From Hydrogenophaga sp. (GTDB lineage Bacteria > Pseudomonadota > Gammaproteobacteria > Burkholderiales > Burkholderiaceae_C): 7,043 nucleotides of DNA. Where the stretch lies: assembly GCA_011390855.1 (NCBI GenBank), contig JAABRN010000550.1:1-7043 (forward strand). The letters are read 5' to 3'. The notes beneath the pieces are model-generated. The model did no database searches. It was not told the origin of the DNA and worked only from the letters and a program-made list of their open reading frames with translations. The translations under genes and the position numbers were made by a program. Of the stretch, positions 1 through 7,043 are shown piece by piece; positions within the stretch are counted from its first letter, which is position 1, and each line of letters begins with the position of its first letter.

Positions 1-1474
1 CCAGCGCTCAATCATGGAGCCGTTCGCTGACCTGGCCGAAGTGGCAGCCAAGCTCTACAACAACCCCATGCTGCCTTTGGCACAAATGCCAATGGCGCAG
101 CGTGTGTCGGCCGCATACGACCTGATGCACCGCCTGGGCAAGGACTACGAGAAGCCGGAATTCGGTATTCGTACTGTGGATGTGGATGGTGTGGACGTTG
201 CGATTCACGAACGCGTCGAAATCGACAAGCCCTTTTGCGAGTTGCGCCGTTTCAAGCGCTTTTCGGACGACACCGACACGCTGGCCAAGCTCAAGGGACA
301 GCCCGTCGTTCTGATGGTGGCGCCGTTGTCGGGCCATTACGCAACGCTGCTGCGCGACACCGTGGGCACCATGCTCAAGGACCACAAGGTCTACATCACC
401 GATTGGAAGAACGCCCGCCTCGTGCCGCTGTCTGACGGCGAATTCCACCTGGATGACTATGTCAACTACGTGCAGGAGTTCATCCGGTACTTGCAGGGCC
501 TCTATGGCAACTGCCATGTGATCAGTGTCTGCCAGCCCACGGTGCCTGTGCTGGCTGCGGTCTCGCTGATGGCCAGCCGCGGAGAAACCACGCCATTGAC
601 CATGACCATGATGGGCGGCCCCATCGACGCGAGGAAGTCTCCCACGGCGGTGAACAACCTGGCCGTGCAGCGAAGCCACAGTTGGTTCGAGAACAATGTG
701 ATCTACCGCGTCCCCGACAAATTTCCTGGTGCGGGTCGGCGCGTGTATCCCGGATTCCTGCAGCACACCGGCTTTGTGGCCATGAATCCCGATCGCCACG
801 CCACCAGCCACTACGACTACTTCAAGGACCTGATCAAAGGCGACAATTCCAGCGCCGAAAGCCACCGCAAGTTCTACGACGAGTACAACGCCGTGCTCGA
901 CATGGATGCCAACTATTATCTGGAAACCATCGACACCGTGTTTCAGGACTTCAAGCTGGTCAATGGCACCTGGGACGTGAAGAACGAGCAAGGCAAGATC
1001 GAACGCGTACGGCCACAAGACATCACAACCACCGCCCTTCTGACGGTGGAGGGGGAGCTGGACGACATTTCAGGTTCTGGCCAGACCGAAGCGGCGCACG
1101 GGCTCTGCACAGGCGTGCCCAAGTCGCAACGCATGCACTATGAAGCCAAAGGTGCAGGCCATTACGGGATTTTCAGCGGTCGTCGCTGGCGTGACATGGT
1201 TTACCCGGTCATGAAGACATTTATCTTGGTACAGCAATCCAAGGCAGCCGTCTCCTTGGACAGGGAAATTGGTGAGGCCACACAAAAAGCCAGGGCCTTG
1301 GCCAAAGCAAAAGCCACTCGTGAGACAAAGCCCGTCACCGCAGCGAAAACAGCAGCGGTGAAGGCCAGGCCAGCTGCCAAAACGCCTGCAAACGGTACTG
1401 TGCGAGCGACCGTGCAGCGCGCGGCCAAAGCCCCTGTTCGAGCCAAGAAGGCAGTGCAGAATCAGGGCGCCTGA
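1..1474 (+). CDS. phaZ: Intracellular polyhydroxyalkanoate (PHB) depolymerase PhaZ, 5' end cut by window edge
   Basis: This alpha/beta-hydrolase degrades intracellular PHB granules and releases stored carbon. The frame is open to the left edge, where the codons before the first ATG (base 14) read Q-R-S-I. From memory, family members start with a short segment ending in QRS-, so about 8-12 residues are probably missing and base 14 is not the true start. Numbering from that ATG, the nucleophile region is VISVCQPTVPVLAA with Cys173 where a lipase would have Ser. Asp350 (EGELDD) and His383 (GAGHYGIFSGRRW) complete the triad. This matches the Cys-Asp-His triad known for the Ralstonia eutropha PhaZ1 type. 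The PHB_depo_C region covers roughly residues 200-405. Beyond about residue 430 there is a basic tail of about 56 residues, rich in Lys, Arg and Ala, that the roughly 419-residue R. eutropha enzyme lacks. The next gene starts 82 bases downstream on the same strand, and I see no strong terminator between them. Confidence 0.95.
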   Translation, partial: QRSIMEPFADLAEVAAKLYNNPMLPLAQMPMAQRVSAAYDLMHRLGKDYEKPEFGIRTVDVDGVDVAIHERVEIDKPFCELRRFKRFSDDTDTLAKLKGQPVVLMVAPLSGHYATLLRDTVGTMLKDHKVYITDWKNARLVPLSDGEFHLDDYVNYVQEFIRYLQGLYGNCHVISVCQPTVPVLAAVSLMASRGETTPLTMTMMGGPIDARKSPTAVNNLAVQRSHSWFENNVIYRVPDKFPGAGRRVYPGFLQHTGFVAMNPDRHATSHYDYFKDLIKGDNSSAESHRKFYDEYNAVLDMDANYYLETIDTVFQDFKLVNGTWDVKNEQGKIERVRPQDITTTALLTVEGELDDISGSGQTEAAHGLCTGVPKSQRMHYEAKGAGHYGIFSGRRWRDMVYPVMKTFILVQQSKAAVSLDREIGEATQKARALAKAKATRETKPVTAAKTAAVKARPAAKTPANGTVRATVQRAAKAPVRAKKAVQNQGA

Positions 1475-1556
1475 TCAAAGCACTGGCAATGGACAGGACT
1501 GATGGGCGGTCAGGAGGCACATCAACGGCGATAAAAACGCCTGTGCTGGCATCCGC

Positions 1557-2210
1557 ATGAGCGATCTGGCCCAGAGGATCAATGCGGCCCTTCCGCAAAC
1601 CCAGTGCACACGCTGCGGATTTCCAGATTGCGCCAGCTACGCCCAGGCCATTGTCAGCGGTGAAGCTCGCATCAACCAGTGCCCCCCGGGTGGTGTTGAA
1701 GGCATAGGCCGACTGGCTGGCATCACGGGGCACCCTGTTGAGCCGCTGGACCCTGCCTGCGGCATTGAAGGCCCGCTGACGGTAGCGGTGATCGATGAGG
1801 ACTGGTGCATCGGCTGCACCTTGTGCATCAAGGTCTGCCCCACAGATGCCATTCTTGGTAGCAACAAGCGCATGCACACCGTGATCGAACCCTACTGCAC
1901 GGGGTGTGAACTGTGCCTGCCGGTTTGCCCGGTGGATTGCATCACGCTGGAAATCGTCGATCCACACGTCACGGGCTGGCAGGCCTGGACAACCGCGCAG
2001 GCAGACCAGGCCAGGGAACGCTACGCACTGCGACAACTGCGCCTGGAAAGAGAAAAAAAAGAAAACGACGATCGCCTCGAAGCAAAGGCTCGCCTGAAAC
2101 TGGCCGACCTGCCAGAGCATTCACTGCACACGGATCCTGCCACACTGGACAAGAAACGCGCCATCATCGAAGCTGCGCTGGCCCGGGCACGCGCCCGACG
2201 CGGCGCATGA
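1557..2210 (+). CDS. rsxB: RnfB/RsxB-type iron-sulfur electron transfer protein, soluble stand-alone form
   Basis: A 217-residue ferredoxin-like protein resembling the B subunit of the Rnf/Rsx complex, which passes electrons between ferredoxin and NAD or to SoxR reduction. The N-terminal Fes block has Cys17, Cys20, Cys25 and Cys42 (CTRCGFPDC...QCPPGG). Two bacterial 4Fe-4S blocks follow: Cys84/87/90/94 (CIGCTLCIKVCP) and Cys114/117/120/124 (CTGCELCLPVCP). The C-terminal 70 residues form a charged, probably helical tail. Classical RnfB begins with a hydrophobic membrane helix. This protein starts directly with MSDLAQRINAALPQTQC, which is how I remember the stand-alone betaproteobacterial form, often found near nth. 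No rnfA, C, D, G or E is in view, so its partners are unknown. The ATG at 1557 is the first usual start in its open frame (open from 1503). It has no good Shine-Dalgarno: AGGAGG at 1512-1517 is 39 bases away. The fold is sure, the exact role is not. Confidence 0.9.
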   Translation: MSDLAQRINAALPQTQCTRCGFPDCASYAQAIVSGEARINQCPPGGVEGIGRLAGITGHPVEPLDPACGIEGPLTVAVIDEDWCIGCTLCIKVCPTDAILGSNKRMHTVIEPYCTGCELCLPVCPVDCITLEIVDPHVTGWQAWTTAQADQARERYALRQLRLEREKKENDDRLEAKARLKLADLPEHSLHTDPATLDKKRAIIEAALARARARRGA

Positions 2211-2222
2211 GCCAAACCTGAT

Positions 2223-2244
2223 GCCGAGCGAAACGCGGCTCGGC
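2223..2244. terminator. Possible terminator hairpin after the rsxB-like gene
   Basis: GCCGAGC at 2223-2229 pairs perfectly with GCTCGGC at 2238-2244 around an 8-base loop. It begins 12 bases after the stop codon at 2208-2210. There is no run of T after it, so it is not a canonical intrinsic terminator. Its position between two convergent genes suggests a 3'-end structure. It may belong to the larger palindromic stretch that follows. Confidence 0.45.
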
Positions 2245-2289
2245 GCGGGGATGTGCCCATACATCCGGAGCGAAGTGCCTCATTCCTGA

Positions 2290-2367
2290 GATACCGTCGG
2301 GCCGGCTTTGCCGGACGACTGGTATCGCCCCCTCGAGGGGGTGACGCGCGAAAGCGCGGCGCGGGGG
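2290..2367. repeat. Composite palindromic intergenic element between convergent genes
   Basis: Three inverted repeats lie almost end to end. First, GATACC-GTCG-GG-CCGGC (2290-2306) pairs with GCCGG-A-CGAC-T-GGTATC (2310-2326) around a TTT loop, with small bulges. Second, CCCCCTCGAGGGGG (2328-2341) is a perfect 14-base palindrome. Third, CGCGC (2345-2349) pairs with GCGCG (2354-2358) around GAAA, a GNRA-type tetraloop, followed by GCGCGGGGGTG. This could act as a bidirectional terminator or mRNA 3'-end stabiliser for the converging genes. From memory, similar GC-rich blocks recur between genes in Comamonadaceae, but only one copy lies in this window, so calling it a dispersed repeat is inference. 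Confidence 0.55.
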
Positions 2368-2375
2368 TGTTCTGC

Positions 2376-3893
2376 TTATGCGGCGCGCGCAGCCACCGTC
2401 TTGTAGACGCCGCAGCCCACGTAAAGATCATCCACCTTGACCACATAGGACATCTTGCCCTGAATGGCTCCGGTGACCGGGTTCGCGATGTCGTATTCCA
2501 CCCAGCCAGGCTCCACTTCCGCCTGAGCCACGATGTTCTCCAGCAAAGACTGGCCATCAACGCCGGCAATGTCTTGCACCCGACTGCCCACTTTCTCAGG
2601 CTTGCCACCGAAGGCCCTGTACACGCCTTGCCGGTCGAGCGCGAACACGTACATGTCCCGATCGTGAAAATTCTTTGCGGGCTCGGTCAGTTCACGCACG
2701 AAGCCATCGCGACTGCTCCGCTTGCGGTGCTCCATCGCACGCTCCACCAAAACCATCGCCTCCTCTGCGGTGCCCTGCTGCAACATGAAGGAAGACACGG
2801 CTTTGGACAGATGGGCAGCCCGGTGTTCGAGCTGATTGGCCTGGACCACCGCCCGCTCCACCATCTGGGCATTGCGTTGGGTGATCTGATCGAGCTGGGT
2901 CACAGCAGATGAGATTTCCGAGAGTCCGCTGCTCTGTTCGGCACTGGAGGCAGAGATGAGGGACATGTTGGCAGCCACGCCACGCACACCGCTGACAATC
3001 TCCGCGATGCTGCTGCCCGCTGTGCGGATCTGCGAAACACTGGTGTCCACCTGCATGCGCGAGGTTTCTATCAGTTGCCTGATTTCCTTGGATGATGCGG
3101 CAGAGCGCTGTGCCAGGGTGCGCACCTCGTTGGCCACCACGGCAAAGCCCCTGCCCTGCTCGCCCGCGCGAGCGGCTTCCACGGCGGCGTTCAGTGCCAG
3201 GATGTTGGTCTGGAATGCCAGGCTGTCGATCACGCCGATGATTTCGTTCATCTGCTGAGCACTCTTCTGAATCACCTCGACCGAACTCACGGCGCGCCCC
3301 ATGGACTGAGCGCCCGACTCGGCCACATCGCGCACCCGCGCCGCCTGCTGGTCTGAATCACCAGCCGTTTCGGCGTTTTGGTGGACGGTACTGGACAACT
3401 GATGCACGCTGGCTGCGGTCTGCTCCAGGTTGGCCGCTTGCTGCTCGGTGCGGTCCGCAAGGTCCCGATTGCCCATGGCCAGACTCTTGCCGGCATGTGC
3501 CACCAACGCCGAGTTGCTGCGAACCTCGGCGACCATGGCTGAAAGGGTGCCTATCGTACGGTCTATCAGGCGGGTGAGGGCCGCCAGTTCATCACTGCCG
3601 TTGGCTTTCAGTACCGTGCGCAGATTGCCTGATGCCGTCTGCTCCATACTGGCAAGCACCTGCCGGAAATCCCCCATGAAGCTGACGTAAAAGCTCAGCA
3701 TGAAATAGGCCAGCGTGGTGACACCCGCAACGGTGACGATCGCGATCCAGCGGGCAGCCGTTGGCGAACCCGAGATCGCCCAGACCAGCAGAAGCGGGGT
3801 TACCGAGGCAAATACCAGCAGAAGCAGCTTGCTTCGAAGCAGCAAGCGCCTCATCAACCAGACGCCTGGAGAAAGGGGATGAATTTTGGACAT
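2376..3893 (-). CDS. Methyl-accepting chemotaxis protein with C-terminal Cache-like domain
   Basis: A 505-residue chemoreceptor that should signal to CheA/CheW. Two membrane helices (about residues 22-40 and 48-72) are joined by a loop of under ten residues, so there is no periplasmic sensor domain. A HAMP-like linker follows, then the MCP signalling domain (about 127-370). The highly conserved hairpin tip is visible at 217-265 ([20 protein letters not shown], then [16 protein letters not shown]). Probable methylation helices lie around 149-162 and 314-325. Residues about 375-500 resemble a single Cache_2 domain: [20 protein letters not shown], then [14 protein letters not shown], then [18 protein letters not shown] and a final GCGVYK. 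That puts the likely sensor in the cytoplasm. There is no NWETF-like docking pentapeptide at the end (AARAA). The ATG at 3893 has GAGGAG ten bases upstream. Met14 is a less likely alternative start. The ligand is unknown. Confidence 0.92.
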   Translation of the reverse strand: MSKIHPLSPGVWLMRRLLLRSKLLLLVFASVTPLLLVWAISGSPTAARWIAIVTVAGVTTLAYFMLSFYVSFMGDFRQVLASMEQTASGNLRTVLKANGSDELAALTRLIDRTIGTLSAMVAEVRSNSALVAHAGKSLAMGNRDLADRTEQQAANLEQTAASVHQLSSTVHQNAETAGDSDQQAARVRDVAESGAQSMGRAVSSVEVIQKSAQQMNEIIGVIDSLAFQTNILALNAAVEAARAGEQGRGFAVVANEVRTLAQRSAASSKEIRQLIETSRMQVDTSVSQIRTAGSSIAEIVSGVRGVAANMSLISASSAEQSSGLSEISSAVTQLDQITQRNAQMVERAVVQANQLEHRAAHLSKAVSSFMLQQGTAEEAMVLVERAMEHRKRSSRDGFVRELTEPAKNFHDRDMYVFALDRQGVYRAFGGKPEKVGSRVQDIAGVDGQSLLENIVAQAEVEPGWVEYDIANPVTGAIQGKMSYVVKVDDLYVGCGVYKTVAARAA

Positions 3894-3903
3894 GGGACTA
3901 CTG

Positions 3904-3951
3904 CTCCTCTACATATTGGGTGCTGTATCGACCTTCTTGACCCAACCTTGA
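3904..3951 (-). promoter_or_regulatory. Sigma-28 (FliA)-type promoter and ribosome binding site for the chemoreceptor gene
   Basis: Read on the minus strand, TCAAGGTT (3951-3944) is followed after exactly 11 bases by GTCGATAC (3932-3925). The enterobacterial FliA consensus is TAAAGTTT-N11-GCCGATAA. Each half matches at 6 of 8 positions, with the consensus spacing. Transcription would start near 3917 and give a leader of about 24 bases. That leader contains GAGGAG (3909-3904) ten bases before the ATG. A flagellar-class promoter fits a chemoreceptor gene, and the element separates it from the small gene upstream. The assignment is by pattern only. Confidence 0.6.
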
Positions 3952-3965
3952 GTCGCAGGTATCGA

Positions 3966-4277
3966 TCAATGGGGGTCGGAAATGCCCGACTGGTGGGCTT
4001 CGAAATGACGGAACAGCTGCACCGCCATCACCCGAAGGACGTCGTCGGCCATGTTGTGGGCGTGCGAGAGCTGCTCAAGGCCGTACCGGCGATCGTTCTG
4101 CATCAGCGCCTGGCTCACGCACATCCCTTGACTCGACATGCGCAGGCAAAAGGCCTCCAGAAGGTCGGCCGGCCAGGCTTGGGAGGCCTGGTTTTTTCCA
4201 TCTCCCGCCGACGCGTTCGTGCCGCGTCGCAGAGGTGGTGTGGGTTCCATCGATGTTGGCGTTGAGACCTGACGCAT
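3966..4277 (-). CDS. Small hypothetical protein, 103 residues
   Basis: I do not recognise this protein. The frame is open further upstream to 4475. The ATG at 4277 was chosen because AGGAG (4288-4284 on the minus strand) sits six bases before it, the best ribosome binding site in the window. The first 33 residues are polar, rich in Ser, Thr, Pro and Gly, and look disordered. Residues about 36-97 look helical and globular: ADLLEAFCLRMSSQ, then CVSQALMQNDRRYGLEQL, then MADDVLRVMAVQLFRHFEAH. Two cysteines (44, 53) and several histidines (72, 74, 91, 95) are present. There is no signal peptide or membrane segment, so it is probably cytosolic. Its stop lies 72 bases before the chemoreceptor ATG on the same strand, and the sigma-28-like promoter falls in that gap. 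Co-transcription by read-through is therefore possible but not required. Confidence 0.7.
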   Translation of the reverse strand: MRQVSTPTSMEPTPPLRRGTNASAGDGKNQASQAWPADLLEAFCLRMSSQGMCVSQALMQNDRRYGLEQLSHAHNMADDVLRVMAVQLFRHFEAHQSGISDPH

Positions 4278-4446
4278 GGCGGGCTCCTGTGAGCGTTGGG
4301 CTTGCATGCAGTCGCAAGGGAGGGGCCGTGCTTGACTGCTCTGTGCAGGTATCGTAGGTCTCGCTGGCGCGCAGCATAGGCTGGAACAGCGGGTGAAAAA
4401 CAGGGTAGCTTCTCGGCTTTTTGGCGCTCTGGGGCAAAATCCGGGC

Positions 4447-4821
4447 ATGACATCCCCTGCCTCCCGCCTGATCAAGCTGACCGCTCACCCAAAGTCAGCA
4501 CCTGACCTCGACCACCCGCGGCCAGACCGGCTTGTATATGGCAATCCCCTGCGTGAAACGTGGAGCCGGGTGGAGGAAGATCTTTCGGCAGGTAAGGTCT
4601 ACTGCGGCGTGTGGCGATGCGAACCCGGTCGGTGGCGCATCACCATGGGCGAGACGGAACGCGAATTGTTCACCGTGCTGACGGGGCGTTGCCGTGTTCA
4701 CGATGTGCATGGCGGCTACGAAGAAGTCGGCCCCGGCGAAGGTCTCTACCTCCCGCCGGGCTTTGCGGGTGAATTCGAGGTGCTGGAGCACCTCACCAAA
4801 ACCTACATGATCTCGGAATGA
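4447..4821 (+). CDS. Small cupin-domain protein (Cupin_3 / DUF861-like)
   Basis: A 124-residue single-domain cupin. The core from residue 50 to the end follows the Cupin_3 pattern: [13 protein letters not shown], then [18 protein letters not shown], then [20 protein letters not shown], ending [15 protein letters not shown]. Relatives include the cupin domain of ureidoglycine aminohydrolase and EutQ-like proteins, but many Cupin_3 proteins have no known reaction. The usual His-rich metal site of other cupins is not evident here, so an enzymatic role cannot be claimed. The ATG at 4447 is preferred over an in-frame GTG at 4393 because the N-terminal extra residues look unstructured. No clear Shine-Dalgarno precedes it. 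CAAAAT at 4435-4440, seven bases upstream, could be a -10 element of a leaderless transcript, but no matching -35 is visible. Its last 19 bases overlap the convergent VOC gene. Confidence 0.82.
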   Translation: MTSPASRLIKLTAHPKSAPDLDHPRPDRLVYGNPLRETWSRVEEDLSAGKVYCGVWRCEPGRWRITMGETERELFTVLTGRCRVHDVHGGYEEVGPGEGLYLPPGFAGEFEVLEHLTKTYMISE

Positions 4822-5300
4822 GCGGCCATTTTTGAGAAAGCGGCCACCACCTCGGGTGGTGCCTGAACCAGTTCGATCAACACACCCTCGCCAGCCACTG
4901 GAAAGGCTTCATTGGCCTTGGGGTGCAGGAAACAGATGTCGAACCCTGCCGCGCCCTTGCGTACGCCCCCGGGGGCGAATCGCACGCCTTTTGCGGTCAG
5001 CCAGTCGACTGCAGCGGGTAGGTCGTCAATCCATAATCCCACATGGTTGAGCGGCGTGGTGTGCACCGCAGGCTTTTTCTCAGGGTCCAGGGGCTGCATC
5101 AGGTCAACCTCGACCTTGAAGGGTCCGCTGCCGATGGCACAGATGTCTTCATCGACGTTTTCCCGCTCGCTGCGGAAGGTGCCAGTGACCTCCAGCCCAA
5201 GCATGTCGACCCAGAGCGTTTTCAGGCGTTGTTTGTCAGGTCCGCCAATGGCGATTTGCTGGATACCCAGCACCTGGAAGGGGCGTTTTGTGTCTTGCAT
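4803..5300 (-). CDS. VOC-superfamily protein, possible methylmalonyl-CoA epimerase
   Basis: A 165-residue vicinal-oxygen-chelate (glyoxalase/bleomycin-resistance) protein with two beta-alpha-beta-beta-beta halves: residues about 10-75 ([29 protein letters not shown]) and 84-147 ([46 protein letters not shown]). Aligned by eye to methylmalonyl-CoA epimerase, the metal-ligand positions would be Gln15 (normally His), Gln69, His86 and Glu143. Lying 212 bases downstream of pccA on the same strand fits epimerase, which converts the carboxylase product for methylmalonyl-CoA mutase. A lactoylglutathione lyase-like or other VOC activity remains possible. The ATG at 5300 was chosen because homologues, as I recall them, start just before the [11 protein letters not shown] segment. 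The frame is open upstream to a TTG at 5486. No purine-rich ribosome site precedes 5300; the sequence there is T-rich. Confidence 0.82.
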   Translation of the reverse strand: MQDTKRPFQVLGIQQIAIGGPDKQRLKTLWVDMLGLEVTGTFRSERENVDEDICAIGSGPFKVEVDLMQPLDPEKKPAVHTTPLNHVGLWIDDLPAAVDWLTAKGVRFAPGGVRKGAAGFDICFLHPKANEAFPVAGEGVLIELVQAPPEVVAAFSKMAAHSEIM

Positions 5301-5512
5301 GGCAAAAAAAGAAGCAAAGTGTCGATTGAAGAGAATGGTGCCGTGCGACGCCTGCTCCGGCGACCAGAACGTGAGAGGGGCAAATGCGACCAGCTTGAGC
5401 CCAACCTGCGCCAGCGCCAGCCTCCAACAACGTTGACGAACAGACGCAAATGCGGCGCGGGGTCGGTGCACTGGATCCCATACCAACCCGGCAGCCTCGG
5501 TAGCATGAAACC

Positions 5513-7043
<1,531 letters not shown>

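Noticed and set aside
8..1018. 336-codon open frame on the minus strand opposite phaZ
   Set aside because: It is the complement of a clear, motif-bearing phaZ reading frame. Its Val/His/Gly-rich translation has no recognisable domain and is typical of antisense shadows in GC-rich DNA.
1512..1532. AGGAGG upstream of the rsxB-like gene as a sign of an earlier start or a small leader ORF
   Set aside because: No ATG, GTG or TTG follows at a workable distance in the rsxB frame. An ATC start would be needed with only a three-base spacer.
1527..1541. GGCG-ATAAAAA-CGCC hairpin as a terminator after phaZ
   Set aside because: Only a four-base stem with no T-tract. It is too weak to call.
1335..2120. 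261-codon minus-strand open frame spanning the phaZ tail and the rsxB-like gene
   Set aside because: It runs across two confident plus-strand genes and their intergenic gap, and its translation shows no domain.
2253..2912. 219-codon plus-strand open frame entering the chemoreceptor gene from the intergenic palindromes
   Set aside because: It starts inside the structured intergenic block and continues antisense to the Cache-like domain. The His/Leu-rich translation is a shadow.
4332..4360. TTGACT with a 17-base spacer upstream of the cupin gene, as a sigma-70 promoter
   Set aside because: The -35 box is good, but the paired -10 (TAGGTC) matches only two of six positions and the leader would be over 80 bases.
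4115..4488. Alternative minus-strand frames of 112 and 137 codons over the small hypothetical gene
   Set aside because: They overlap the 103-codon frame, which alone has a correctly spaced AGGAG. Their translations are Arg/Pro/Ser-rich without helical pattern.

Overview
The window looks like a piece of a GC-rich betaproteobacterial chromosome, most likely a member of the Comamonadaceae (Hydrogenophaga/Acidovorax-like). This rests on the gene content (intracellular polyhydroxybutyrate depolymerase, stand-alone soluble RnfB-like ferredoxin, propionyl-CoA carboxylase followed by a VOC gene), on codon use, and on a GC-rich palindromic intergenic element. The placement is made by eye, without a database search. 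I see no insertion sequence, phage gene, tRNA, rRNA or CRISPR array.

Layout. Bases 1-1474 (+) hold most of phaZ, cut at the left edge, with an added lysine/alanine-rich tail. Bases 1557-2210 (+) encode an RnfB/RsxB-type protein with three iron-sulfur binding blocks and no membrane anchor. A GC-rich structured intergenic stretch (about 2223-2367) separates it from a convergent chemoreceptor gene (2376-3893, -). That receptor has almost no periplasmic part and carries a Cache-like sensor domain at its cytoplasmic C-terminus. A sigma-28-like promoter lies directly upstream of it. Next comes a small unrecognised gene of 103 codons (3966-4277, -) with a strong Shine-Dalgarno site. Divergent from it is a small cupin gene (4447-4821, +). 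The cupin gene overlaps tail-to-tail with a VOC-superfamily gene (4803-5300, -). The VOC gene follows the 3' part of pccA (5513-7043, -), which is cut at the right edge.

How the genes may work together. pccA and the VOC gene lie in the same direction. PccA carboxylates propionyl-CoA to methylmalonyl-CoA, and the VOC protein resembles methylmalonyl-CoA epimerase, so the two may act in the propionyl-CoA to succinyl-CoA route. PhaZ mobilises stored polyhydroxyalkanoate. The chemoreceptor is probably expressed with the flagellar/chemotaxis regulon and may sense an internal metabolite. No single operon spans the window, and the genes read mainly as ordinary chromosomal housekeeping with some unusual domain arrangements.
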